Assembly: GCF_900141785.1 (NCBI RefSeq) | Contig: NZ_FQYP01000006.1 | Coordinates: 186,001-250,000 of the forward strand | Source of the DNA: Aquimarina spongiae | GTDB lineage: Bacteria; Bacteroidota; Bacteroidia; Flavobacteriales; Flavobacteriaceae | Direction of reading: 5' to 3' | DNA length: 64,000 nt | In this document: positions 36,007 to 44,378 of the stretch, piece after piece | How positions within the stretch are numbered: position 1 is the stretch's first letter | Layout of the letters: each line of letters starts with the position of its first letter | Notes under the pieces: generated by a model | Databases searched by the model: none | Told to the model about the DNA's origin: nothing | What the model saw: only the letters and a program-made list of their open reading frames with translations | Translations under genes and position numbers: made by a program

Positions 36007-36609
36007 ATGTTGGATTTTTCAAAGGATTACGTTCTCGAAAATGAAGTGGTAAAAGTGTCACCTTTACACATAGAGCATACAAAACAGCTTTCAGAACAAT
36101 CCGACGATCCAGATATTTGGGCTTATTTGTTGGAAGAAGGTAGGAATACCGAACAATTACAAGCGTACATTTCTCAGGCTTTAGAAAATAGAAAGATAGC
36201 AAAAGAGTATCCCTTTGTGGTTTATGATAAAGTCAAAAAACAATATGCCGGAACCACCAGATTGTATGATTATTCCAATCAGTTAAACGTAATTAAAATT
36301 GGGCATACCTGGTATGGGAGGAATTTTAGAGGTACTGGTGTCAATAAACATTGTAAATACTTAGTTCTAGAATTTATTTTCGAACAGTTACAAATAGAAC
36401 GTGTTGGGTTTGGTGTTCACGCAGAAAATAAGGTGAGTATAGCGGCAATGAAAAGCGTTGGTGGCACAAAAGAAGGAATTTTACGCAATTTTATCCCTTC
36501 AGTAGACGGAGATGGAAGAACCGATATTGTATTATTCAGTATTTTGAAAGATGAATGGACAACTTTTGTGAAACCTAAATTGCTTCAGAAGTTAAATAGA
36601 AAAGTATAA
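36007..36609 (+). CDS. GNAT acetyltransferase (RimJ/RimL-like)
   Basis: A GTG at 35977 overlaps the previous stop, but the ATG at 36007 (MLDFSKDYVLENE) gives the usual RimL-type start and 200 residues. The acetyl-CoA loop region reads TWYGRNFRGTGVNKHCKYLVLEF, and VGFGVHAENKVSIAAMKSVGG is the typical later strand-helix. The protein should acetylate an amine on a protein or small molecule. It is embedded in the glycosylglycerate operon between hydrolase and symporter, 4 nt before the latter. Its role there is not obvious. It could modify a pathway protein or a minor sugar. Confidence 0.82.
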   Translation: MLDFSKDYVLENEVVKVSPLHIEHTKQLSEQSDDPDIWAYLLEEGRNTEQLQAYISQALENRKIAKEYPFVVYDKVKKQYAGTTRLYDYSNQLNVIKIGHTWYGRNFRGTGVNKHCKYLVLEFIFEQLQIERVGFGVHAENKVSIAAMKSVGGTKEGILRNFIPSVDGDGRTDIVLFSILKDEWTTFVKPKLLQKLNRKV

Positions 36610-36613
36610 CATT

Positions 36614-38221
36614 ATGAATTATATAGATTACATAATCATTGTAGTTTATTTACTGGGATTCCTTGGGATAGGATATTTTTTTAAGGAAAATAAGAATTCT
36701 AAGGACTATTTTTTAGGAGGGCAATCCATGGGTTGGTTTCCATTGAGTTTGTCTACCATGGCGACACAATTGTCTGCAATTAGTTTTATATCGGCACCCG
36801 CTTTTGTAGGACTAAAAGATGGCGGAGGCTTACAATGGTTAACCTACGAGTTTGGAGTGCCTCTAGCGATGGCGTTTTTGTTGATAGCTATTATCCCTTC
36901 ACTATATAGTTCGGGCATTGTAAGTGTTTATGAATTTCTGGAAAAGCGTTTTGATGCATCTTCAAGGTTGTTGATCAGTTTTGTGTTTCAGATCAGTCGA
37001 TCTGTAGCCACAGGAGTGATGGTGTATACCATGGCACTTATTTTACAGGCTACTATCGGAATTGATTTTTGGATTTCCATACTACTCATAGGTGTCATTA
37101 CCATGATATACTCATTTCAAGGAGGGATGAAAGCCGTGATTTGGGGTGATGTCGTGCAAATGTGTATTCTTTTCTTTGGAATAGTAGTTTGCCTGGTTTA
37201 TGGTATAAGTGAGTTAGGAGGATTTGAAAATTTCTTAACCCATGTTGATAAGGATCGACTAACGGCTGTCGATTTTTCAAAATGGGGATTTAATAATGCT
37301 GACAAAAATGACGAGTTTGGGTTTTGGCCCATGGTGATAGGGGGAGTCTTTTTATATGCTTCATACTACGGAACCGATCAAACCCAATCTCAACGACTAT
37401 TATCAGCAAAGGGAATGCCTACTATTAAACGATTATTGCTTGCTAATGGACTACTTCGTTTCCCTGTAACTCTTACGTATTGTATTATGGGGTTAGTCCT
37501 TGGCACCCTGTTGTTTCAAGACCTGGGTTTTCAGGAGTTAATGGATGTGGTATATCAAGAGAACATCAGTAGTCTGGAAGGTAAAAAAGCAGATTTAATG
37601 GTACCGGTGTTTATTATAAAATATCTTCCTAACGGAATTATAGGAATTTTGATAGTGGCTATTATGTCTGCGGCAATGTCTTCCTTAAGTTCTACGGTAA
37701 ACTCCCTATCGGCAGTGACTCTAGAGGATTTTATTAAGAGATTCAAACCTGATATGTCCGACAAAAAATATGTAACTTATTCAAGATTGCTTTCGGTATT
37801 CTGGGGATTGGTCTGTTTGTTTTTTGCATTTTTTGCAGGAAATATAGAAGGTACAGTGATAGAGGTGATCAATAAGATCAGTTCTATATTTTACGGACCA
37901 ATTTTGGCCGCATTTATATTGGCTATCCTAACCAAGAAAACAAATGCTCTTGGTGCGAACATTGGTATAGTAACTGGGGTAGTTTTCAATATGTATTTAT
38001 GGTTATGTGTGCCCGAAGTCTTTTGGTTTTGGTGGAATGCCATAGGGTGCTTAGTGACTATGATCGTAGGATATACTTTTAGTTTGATCATACAAGGAGA
38101 ACCCAAAGAAGGGCTAAAAGTAGTATTTTATAAACAAGGGAAGCGTGAAGTTGTCATCCTTGTGGGGTACTTTGTTGTGATATGTATTTTGGCGATTTCA
38201 ATAGGTAAGATGTTAAGTTAA
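36614..38221 (+). CDS. Sodium/solute symporter (SSS family)
   Basis: This inner-membrane protein of 535 residues has about 14 helices. NSKDYFLGGQSMGWFPLSLS and ATQLSAISFISAPAFVG mark the N-terminal SSS core. The helix 9 sodium site reads AIMSAAMSSLSSTVNSLSAVT. Compared with the xylose-operon symporter (3570) it has a different substrate region, TYEFGVPLAM rather than HYELHAWIVL. As the only inner-membrane transporter of this operon it would take the solute that the TonB receptor brings into the periplasm, probably intact glycosylglycerate because the hydrolase has no signal peptide. Confidence 0.87.
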   Translation: MNYIDYIIIVVYLLGFLGIGYFFKENKNSKDYFLGGQSMGWFPLSLSTMATQLSAISFISAPAFVGLKDGGGLQWLTYEFGVPLAMAFLLIAIIPSLYSSGIVSVYEFLEKRFDASSRLLISFVFQISRSVATGVMVYTMALILQATIGIDFWISILLIGVITMIYSFQGGMKAVIWGDVVQMCILFFGIVVCLVYGISELGGFENFLTHVDKDRLTAVDFSKWGFNNADKNDEFGFWPMVIGGVFLYASYYGTDQTQSQRLLSAKGMPTIKRLLLANGLLRFPVTLTYCIMGLVLGTLLFQDLGFQELMDVVYQENISSLEGKKADLMVPVFIIKYLPNGIIGILIVAIMSAAMSSLSSTVNSLSAVTLEDFIKRFKPDMSDKKYVTYSRLLSVFWGLVCLFFAFFAGNIEGTVIEVINKISSIFYGPILAAFILAILTKKTNALGANIGIVTGVVFNMYLWLCVPEVFWFWWNAIGCLVTMIVGYTFSLIIQGEPKEGLKVVFYKQGKREVVILVGYFVVICILAISIGKMLS

Positions 38222-38231
38222 AGTAGTTATT

Positions 38232-39359
38232 ATGAAAATAGTTTTGGCTCCAGATAAATTTAAAAATTCTCTAACGGCTTTAGAGTTTTGCCAAGCTGTA
38301 GAGAAGGGGGTTAAACAAGTACGATCCAATATCGATATTATACAATTGCCGTTGGCCGATGGAGGGGATGGTACTATAGAGGTTGTCAATTATTATTTAA
38401 AAGGAGAAATGGTTACCGTTGAGGTAAGCAATCCTTTTTTCAAACCAGTAAAAGCTTCTTATTTATATTCAGAATCTACCCAGACTGCTTTTATCGAGAT
38501 GGCAGAGGCATCAGGGATGAAGTTATTAAATGAGTATGAAGGCGATTGCAAGAATACCACCACCTATGGTACTGGTGAAATGATTTTGGACGCCATAAAC
38601 AGAGGAGTTTCCAAAATTATCTTGGGGATAGGAGGAAGTGCTACAAATGATTGTGGTATTGGTATGGCTGCCGCTTTGGGATATCAATTTTTGGATAAAG
38701 ATCATGAGCTGGTCAAACCCATTGGGGCTAATTTATCCAAAATAGCTTCCATCAATACCAATCAGGTGAATCCCAAATTAGGAGATGTGCAATTCCAAAT
38801 TGCATGCGACGTTACCAATCCATTATATGGAAAAAATGGAGCCGCCTATACCTATGCCGCTCAAAAAGGTGCCACGGTCGAGGATATCAAAATGTTGGAT
38901 CAGGGATTACAGGATTTTTCGGTTGTGCTACACGAAGTTTTTGATGTAGACCCACAAACTATAAAAGGAGCAGGGGCTGCTGGCGGCATGGGGATTGCGT
39001 CCAAAGTTTTTTTGAATGGTAGTTTAGAACCAGGTATTGAATTGATAAAAACATTAGCCAGATTTGAAGAAAAGATAGAAGGTGCGGATTGGATGATTTC
39101 GGGAGAAGGAAAGTTGGACGATCAAACACTATCTGGTAAAACCATTCAGGGAGTTACTGATGTTATAGATCAGGATACAAAAGTTGCTGTGTTTTGTGGT
39201 ACGATAGAGTTAGAAGGTGAGGTGATCAAAGATTTGAATATTTGGTATGCCGATGAAGTTATGAACTACGCAGTAGACGTAGAAGATGCTATGAGCAATG
39301 CTGGTAAATATGTAGAAGAAATGGCCAAAAGGTTTGCTCAAAATTTTATAAAGACATGA
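38232..39359 (+). CDS. Glycerate kinase, GlxK/GarK family
   Basis: This cytoplasmic kinase of 375 residues begins MKIVLAPDKFKNSL, the signature start of class I glycerate kinases, followed by PLADGGDGTIEVV and the glycine-rich LGIGGSATNDCGIGMAAALG. Further motifs are KGAGAAGGMGIASKVFL and SGEGKLDDQTLSGK. Most members of this class make 2-phosphoglycerate, which enters lower glycolysis directly. Presence beside a putative glycosylglycerate hydrolase explains its role: it captures the glycerate half. The stop overlaps the ATG of the next gene (ATGA), so the two are coupled. Confidence 0.93.
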   Translation: MKIVLAPDKFKNSLTALEFCQAVEKGVKQVRSNIDIIQLPLADGGDGTIEVVNYYLKGEMVTVEVSNPFFKPVKASYLYSESTQTAFIEMAEASGMKLLNEYEGDCKNTTTYGTGEMILDAINRGVSKIILGIGGSATNDCGIGMAAALGYQFLDKDHELVKPIGANLSKIASINTNQVNPKLGDVQFQIACDVTNPLYGKNGAAYTYAAQKGATVEDIKMLDQGLQDFSVVLHEVFDVDPQTIKGAGAAGGMGIASKVFLNGSLEPGIELIKTLARFEEKIEGADWMISGEGKLDDQTLSGKTIQGVTDVIDQDTKVAVFCGTIELEGEVIKDLNIWYADEVMNYAVDVEDAMSNAGKYVEEMAKRFAQNFIKT

Positions 39360-40330
39360 AATTGTATCCTTTAAAATTTCAACCTTTTTATAGCTATCGA
39401 CTTTGGGGAGGAAATAAACTAAAATCCATACTGCATAAAAATTATGACCAGGAATCCATAGGAGAATCCTGGGAAATTTCAGATGTCAAAAACAAAGAAA
39501 CACGAGTACGCAATGGTGAATTACAAGGAAAAACATTAAAAGAACTCATTGCTCATTTTAAAGAAGCATTGGTAGGAAATCATGTTTACCAAAACTTTGG
39601 ATTGGATTTTCCGTTAATGATCAAATTTATAGATGCCAAAATGCCACTATCGATTCAAGTCCACCCGGGTAATGAGCTGGCAAAGAAACGTCATAACTCA
39701 TTAGGAAAAAATGAAATGTGGTATATTATGCAGGCTGAAGAAAATGCAGAATTGGTAGTTGGGTTCAATCGAGAGATGACTCAAAAAGATTACAAGAAAC
39801 ATCTTGATGCGAATACTCTGGATGAGATATTAAACATAGAAAAGGTAAATCAAGGGGATGCATTTTATATCCCAACGGGCCGGGTGCATGCTATAGGGGC
39901 AGGTGTACTTTTGGCAGAGATTCAGCAAACTTCAGACATCACTTATCGCATTTATGATTATAATAGAGTAGATAAGACTACTGGTCAAAAAAGAGAATTA
40001 CATACAGATTTAGCTATAGATGCGATAGACTTTACGTATCATGACACCTATAAAACGAGGTATACCAATACAAAGAACGCCACTAATAAATTGGTGTATT
40101 CTCCATATTTTAAAACGAATTTTATTCATGTTCAAGAGCATATGCTTCGTCATCTAAAGGATGTGGATTCTTTTGTAATTTACATCTGTGTAGAGGGAAA
40201 TATAGAAATGAATTACAAAGGTCAAAATTATACATTCCATAAAGGAGAAACTATTCTGGTTCCTGCAATGGTAGATGCCGTCAATTTTGAAGGAACTAAT
40301 GCCAAATTACTTGAGGTGATGATATTATAG
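39356..40330 (+). CDS. manA: Mannose-6-phosphate isomerase, class I
   Basis: This zinc enzyme of 324 residues, the short Bacillus-type length, converts mannose 6-phosphate and fructose 6-phosphate. Visible motifs are YRLWGGNKLKSILH, IGESWEISD, PLSIQVHPGNELAKKRH (zinc-binding), LGKNEMWYIMQ and FYIPTGRVHAIGAG...EIQQTSDITYRIYDYNR. It overlaps the glycerate kinase stop by 4 nt. Placed with a GH63-like hydrolase it implies that the sugar half is mannose. A hexose kinase for mannose is not in the window and must come from elsewhere. It is the last gene of the operon, and I see no strong terminator before the convergent galT. Confidence 0.93.
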   Translation: MKLYPLKFQPFYSYRLWGGNKLKSILHKNYDQESIGESWEISDVKNKETRVRNGELQGKTLKELIAHFKEALVGNHVYQNFGLDFPLMIKFIDAKMPLSIQVHPGNELAKKRHNSLGKNEMWYIMQAEENAELVVGFNREMTQKDYKKHLDANTLDEILNIEKVNQGDAFYIPTGRVHAIGAGVLLAEIQQTSDITYRIYDYNRVDKTTGQKRELHTDLAIDAIDFTYHDTYKTRYTNTKNATNKLVYSPYFKTNFIHVQEHMLRHLKDVDSFVIYICVEGNIEMNYKGQNYTFHKGETILVPAMVDAVNFEGTNAKLLEVMIL

Positions 40331-40438
40331 CATGTTTCGTGAATTTGATGGATAGAAAATTTAGGTCTTGATTACTAGAAGGAATTTAGTTAAGTGCATC
40401 AAACTGTATGATCGCAATAAAGCTCTTGAAAATATGAT

Positions 40439-41482
40439 CTATGTAATCGAGTAATGCTTAGAAGGTTTATTTCTTAGAGTATCGGCAGCTTGTTCTGCTG
40501 TTATGTCTCTTTGTGGATCTGCAAACATTTCGTACCCCACCATGAATTTTTTTACCGTTGCTGATCGTAGCAATGGAGGATAAAAAGACATATGAAAATG
40601 CCATTCGTCATGATTGTTACCATCGGTGGGTGCCTGATGTATCCCAGCGGAGTAAGGAAAACTCGTTTGAAATAAATTATCATACCTCGTAGTGACATCC
40701 TTTATCATAGCCGCAAAGAAATTGACCTCTTTTGCGGTAAGCTTATCGATACTTCCAATTTTTCGTTTTGGCAGTATCATTGTTTCATAAGGCCAAATAG
40801 CCCAATAGGGTACAAGAGCAACAAAAGATTCATTTTCTGCAATAATTCGTTCTTTGTGACTTAACTCCTGATCTAGATAATCAGAAAGAAGTCCTGCGCC
40901 ATTTTTCTGCCAATACTCAAGTTGATTTTGGGTTTTTTTGACAATCTCTACAGGAATAGATTCCTGCGCCCAAATTTGGCCATGTGGATGGGGGTTACTA
41001 CATCCCATGATATCTCCTTTATTCTCAAAGATTTGTATATGATTAATATAAGATATGCTTCCTAGTTCCTTATACTCTTTTATCCATAAATTTACTACTT
41101 CCATTATATCATCTATCGGCATTACAGGAAGAGTGAGTGAATGATCAGGAGAAAAGCATACTACTTTGCATATGCCTTTTTCGGATTTTGCACGAAGAAG
41201 CCCTTTATTATAGTGTTCTTCCGGAACAGAGGATAACAAGGCAGAATAGTCATTTACAAATGAAAAAGGTTTGGTATATTGCGGATTTACACTTCCATTG
41301 GCTCTTGTGTTGCCAGGGCATAGATAACAGTTTTCGTCATAAGATTTTGATTTGGCAATTTTGATTTGTTCTTGTTTACCTTGCCAAGGCCTTTTGGTTC
41401 TATGTGGTGAGACCAATATCCATTCTCCTGTCAAAATATTGTATCGTCTATGCGAATTATCGTTCAAAATTTTATTCATCAT
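40439..41482 (-). CDS. galT: Galactose-1-phosphate uridylyltransferase
   Basis: This enzyme exchanges UMP between UDP-glucose and galactose 1-phosphate in the Leloir pathway. The open frame reaches 41545, but that part overlaps galK deeply. The ATG at 41482 (MMNKILNDNSHRRYN) is the sensible start, giving 347 residues and an 11-nt overlap with galK. Visible traits are ILTGEWILVSPHRTKRPW, the metal-binding CYLCPG pair, NDYSALLS, and the nucleophile motif NPHPHGQIWAQ with the His-Pro-His triad. It is convergent with the manA gene and coupled to galK. Confidence 0.95.
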   Translation of the reverse strand: MMNKILNDNSHRRYNILTGEWILVSPHRTKRPWQGKQEQIKIAKSKSYDENCYLCPGNTRANGSVNPQYTKPFSFVNDYSALLSSVPEEHYNKGLLRAKSEKGICKVVCFSPDHSLTLPVMPIDDIMEVVNLWIKEYKELGSISYINHIQIFENKGDIMGCSNPHPHGQIWAQESIPVEIVKKTQNQLEYWQKNGAGLLSDYLDQELSHKERIIAENESFVALVPYWAIWPYETMILPKRKIGSIDKLTAKEVNFFAAMIKDVTTRYDNLFQTSFPYSAGIHQAPTDGNNHDEWHFHMSFYPPLLRSATVKKFMVGYEMFADPQRDITAEQAADTLRNKPSKHYSIT

Positions 41483-42629
41483 ATTCCTTTTTTTTATGAA
41501 TAGTTTTTTGGTGAGTACCTTGACTTGGAGCGACCAAAAAGGCATCTAATGTGATATTAAACCTGTCGTTGTAGGCTTTGCTTATTTCATTGACATATTG
41601 ATCTACATGTTCTGATTGAATTAGGTTCACTGTGCATCCTCCAAATCCACCTCCCATCATACGAGCTCCCAGTACATAGTCTTTTTCTTTCGAAAAGTCC
41701 ACCAGAAAATCTAGCTCTTTACAGCTTATTTCATATTGATATCTTAACCCTTCGTGACATTCGTATAGAAGTTTTCCGAAGTTTTTTAAATCGTTTTTTG
41801 TTAAGAATTTTGCGGCATTTTGTACTCGTTCATTCTCTTGTACGATGTATAAGCATCTTTGATAAATAACTTCGGGGAAGTTCTCTTTTACGTTTTCCAA
41901 TGTTTCAAAATCTACATCTCTTAAAGAATTTATTCTAGGGTATTTTTCTTTGATGATACGAACGCCCTGTTCACATTGTTCTCTTCTTTGATTGTAATTA
42001 CTAGTAGATAGATTATGCTCGACATTAGTATTAAGGATTAATACTTTGTAATCGCTTAAATTCATAGGGATGAGTTCGTAATCCAAGGATTTACAATCTA
42101 GAAAAAGGACTTTGTCTTTTTCCCCAAAAACGGAAGCATATTGATCCATTATACCACATTTGGTACCCACATATTCATGTTCTGCATCTCTACTTAATTT
42201 TGCGATTTCTAATTTAGAGATGTTAAGCTCGAATAATTTATTTATTCCAAAGGCGAATCCACACTCGAGTGCTGCAGACGAGCTAAGTCCTGAACCGATA
42301 GGAAGTTCGCTGGTGATGACACAATCAAACCCTTTAACACGATTTGATCTTTTCAATAATTGATGTAAAACCCCTAAAACATAATTCTCCCAGTTTTCTT
42401 TACTTGGCTTTATTGCTCTAAGGTCAACTACCAAAGATTTTCCATAATTTTTACTGTATATATTACAAATATGTTCGGTATCATTTTTACTGAATTCAAA
42501 CTTAATTTCTTTATCGATAGCTGCGGGAAGTACAAAGCCATTATTATAATCGGTATGCCCCCCGATAAAATTTATTCTGCCAGGTGAACCTACTATGATG
42601 TCAGGTATAAAATTCCTTTCTTTGCTCAT
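41472..42629 (-). CDS. galK: Galactokinase
   Basis: This GHMP kinase of 385 residues phosphorylates galactose at C1. GSPGRINFIGGHTDYNNG is the galactokinase signature, ELPIGSGLSSSAALECG is the ATP loop and MMGGGFGGCTVNL is motif 3. TKCGIMDQYASVFGE carries the catalytic Asp. It is the first gene of galK-galT, divergent from the Nudix regulator across a 71-nt region with a 25-bp inverted repeat. A possible -7 box (TATTTTTG on the minus strand, 42650-42657 edge) lies 20 nt before the start. Galactose could come from algal galactans or floridoside. Confidence 0.95.
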   Translation of the reverse strand: MSKERNFIPDIIVGSPGRINFIGGHTDYNNGFVLPAAIDKEIKFEFSKNDTEHICNIYSKNYGKSLVVDLRAIKPSKENWENYVLGVLHQLLKRSNRVKGFDCVITSELPIGSGLSSSAALECGFAFGINKLFELNISKLEIAKLSRDAEHEYVGTKCGIMDQYASVFGEKDKVLFLDCKSLDYELIPMNLSDYKVLILNTNVEHNLSTSNYNQRREQCEQGVRIIKEKYPRINSLRDVDFETLENVKENFPEVIYQRCLYIVQENERVQNAAKFLTKNDLKNFGKLLYECHEGLRYQYEISCKELDFLVDFSKEKDYVLGARMMGGGFGGCTVNLIQSEHVDQYVNEISKAYNDRFNITLDAFLVAPSQGTHQKTIHKKKEYDE

Positions 42630-42656
42630 AATCAGTTTGTATTTGATAACAAAAAT

Positions 42657-42681
42657 AATAAATGTATTTATTACATTTATT
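42657..42681. promoter_or_regulatory. 25-bp operator-like inverted repeat between galK and the Nudix regulator
   Basis: AATAAATGTA (42657-42666) and TACATTTATT (42672-42681) are perfect 10-bp arms around TTTAT. It lies 28 nt before galK and 19 nt before the ATG at 42701, so binding could control both genes. The Nudix-type regulator next door is the obvious ligand-responsive candidate. Confidence 0.75.
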
Positions 42682-42700
42682 AAATTTTAAAGAATATTTT

Positions 42701-43399
42701 ATGAAGTTTGCCAAAGACCAACAAAATAGGTGGTACGAGAATAAAGAGAAAATACTTGTAGCCGTTGATTGTATTATTTTTGGGTTTGATAATCAAACTT
42801 TGAAACTTCTTGTTTTTAAGAGGGAAATAGAACCCTTAAAAGGATTATGGTCTCTAATCGGTAGTTTTGTGAGACCTAATGAGAATGCAAATCAAGCGGT
42901 ATTAAGAATTCTTAAGGATCTTACTGGCTTAGAAAACATCTTTATGGAAGAACTAAGAGCATATACAGATGTAAACAGAGATCCCGGTGCGAGGTGTATT
43001 AGTATAGCCCAATATGCTTTAATTCGAATAGATAAAGAAAATGAAGAATTAGTAAATAAGCATGGCGCTTATTGGTTTTCTATCGATACTTTACCAAAAC
43101 TAGTTTTGGATCATGATACCATGGTACAAGATGCACTAGAGAAATTAAGAGATAAGGCACAAAGAACTCCGATTGGTTTTGAATTACTTCCTAAATACTT
43201 TACCATTCCACAAATACAAACACTGTACGAGCAAATTTTTCAAAAGGAAATAGACACTAGAAATTTTAGAAAAAAATTACTTTCTCTAAATTTCTTAAAA
43301 AAGACAGATATGAAAGACAAATCTTCTTCCAAGAAAGGTGCTTATTTATATGAATTCGATTATGACAAGCACCATGACCAAGATTTTTTAATTAAGTGA
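42701..43399 (+). CDS. Nudix-domain transcriptional regulator (NrtR/AraR type), galactose-linked
   Basis: The frame is open from an ATG at 42662, but that codon falls inside the inverted repeat. The ATG at 42701 (MKFAKDQQNRWYENKEK) gives 232 residues. An N-terminal Nudix fold (ILVAVDCIIFGFD, GLWSLIGSFVRPNENANQAV) lacks the intact GX5EX7REUXEEXGU catalytic pattern: the segment AVLRILKDLTGLENIF has lost the catalytic glutamates. So it should bind a sugar or nucleotide-sugar rather than hydrolyse it. A C-terminal winged helix (about 145-225, LLPKYFTIPQIQTLYEQ, then DTRNFRKKLLSLNFLKKT) binds DNA. It is divergent from galK-galT and by context senses galactose or a gal intermediate, as relatives sense arabinose. 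Confidence 0.88.
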   Translation: MKFAKDQQNRWYENKEKILVAVDCIIFGFDNQTLKLLVFKREIEPLKGLWSLIGSFVRPNENANQAVLRILKDLTGLENIFMEELRAYTDVNRDPGARCISIAQYALIRIDKENEELVNKHGAYWFSIDTLPKLVLDHDTMVQDALEKLRDKAQRTPIGFELLPKYFTIPQIQTLYEQIFQKEIDTRNFRKKLLSLNFLKKTDMKDKSSSKKGAYLYEFDYDKHHDQDFLIK

Positions 43400-43522
43400 T
43401 CCGTTAGATGGATTTTAGTTGGTATTGATTTTCTTTTTATAATCTGTTATTCATTCTCCTATAGTTTTCACTTTATAAAATGTATGTGATTGTATTCATC
43501 TGTCATTTTCTTAGGAATTATA

Positions 43523-43954
43523 TCATGTAGAAACGTGTACTGTCATTGTATATGTAGACCAGGTCCATGCATACCAGATGATAAATACCGTAGTCACAAT
43601 CTCGATGGTTGCAAAAAACCAATAGTGATAACTAGCTCCCCCCATAAGTAATGTCCCAATCATAATCAAGGTTTTTATACTACCTGCAATAATATTGAGG
43701 AGCCTATTTACAATATATTTCAATATTCTTGAGAGGAGTACCATTGCCATAAAGATCTCCATGATGATACCTGCCATCAAAAGAGTAACCTGATTCATAT
43801 GGATACCTGCTATTTCTCCAGTGAGTAATGCCTTTAGCATTGCCGCTGACATAAGGGACAAAACATCGCAATAGAGATAGTTTAAGGTTACAAATATCCA
43901 AAGCGTGGATAAAATGACTTTTCTATCAGGGATTACGGTTTCGGTTTTTTTCAT
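43523..43954 (-). CDS. Four-helix membrane protein of unknown function
   Basis: The 143 residues hold four hydrophobic helices with a short basic N-terminus (MKKTETVIPDRKVILSTLWIF). The sequence LNYLYCDVLSLM in helix 1 and the spacing resemble the DUF6326-type membrane proteins, but I cannot confirm that. It is the downstream member of a minus-strand set with the protein at 43968 (13-nt gap) and the M28 peptidase. A role in membrane transport or signalling cannot be stated. Confidence 0.7.
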   Translation of the reverse strand: MKKTETVIPDRKVILSTLWIFVTLNYLYCDVLSLMSAAMLKALLTGEIAGIHMNQVTLLMAGIIMEIFMAMVLLSRILKYIVNRLLNIIAGSIKTLIMIGTLLMGGASYHYWFFATIEIVTTVFIIWYAWTWSTYTMTVHVST

Positions 43955-43967
43955 AATATAAATAGCT

Positions 43968-44378
43968 TTAGTTGATATCGGATAATTTTTGTTGAAATGA
44001 TATTTCTTTTCGTTGGATGAATAGATAAACTCCCAGAATGACGTACGAAATACTTTTTAGTCCGTACCAAACGGTAAATTGATAGTAAGCTCCTGATGGA
44101 ACTCCACTGTCATCAGCGTAGATAAAAACATTCAAAAGGATACGAATAAGACCATAGCAGATTACCAAAACACTCCAGTATTTAACTGCTTTCTGAAGTT
44201 TTTTACCTGCTTTTAGATACCCATATAATAGAGGCAATAAGAGCAGCAGACCTATACCCAAAGGGTATATGACTCCTATAAAAATGTAGACTAACCCTTT
44301 TATTAAGAGTAATAGTATACTTAGTATTAATATAGATGTTGCTCTATTCAAATTTTTGATATCCTGAAAATGTATCAT
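43968..44378 (-). CDS. Small membrane protein of unknown function
   Basis: These 136 residues have four predicted helices (for example LILSILLLLIKGLVYIFIGV and WYGLKSISYVILGVYLFIQ) and a polar C-terminus. The ATG overlaps the 3' end of the M28 peptidase gene by 4 nt, so it is co-translated with it. I do not recognise the family. Confidence 0.68.
   Translation of the reverse strand: MIHFQDIKNLNRATSILILSILLLLIKGLVYIFIGVIYPLGIGLLLLLPLLYGYLKAGKKLQKAVKYWSVLVICYGLIRILLNVFIYADDSGVPSGAYYQFTVWYGLKSISYVILGVYLFIQRKEISFQQKLSDIN

Noticed and set aside
41483..41545. galT extended to 41545
   Set aside because: It overlaps galK by 74 nt and adds a non-conserved basic segment before MMNKILNDNSHRRYN.
42662..42700. 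ATG at 42662 as the start of the Nudix regulator
   Set aside because: The codon is within the 25-bp inverted repeat. MKFAKDQQNRW at 42701 fits better.
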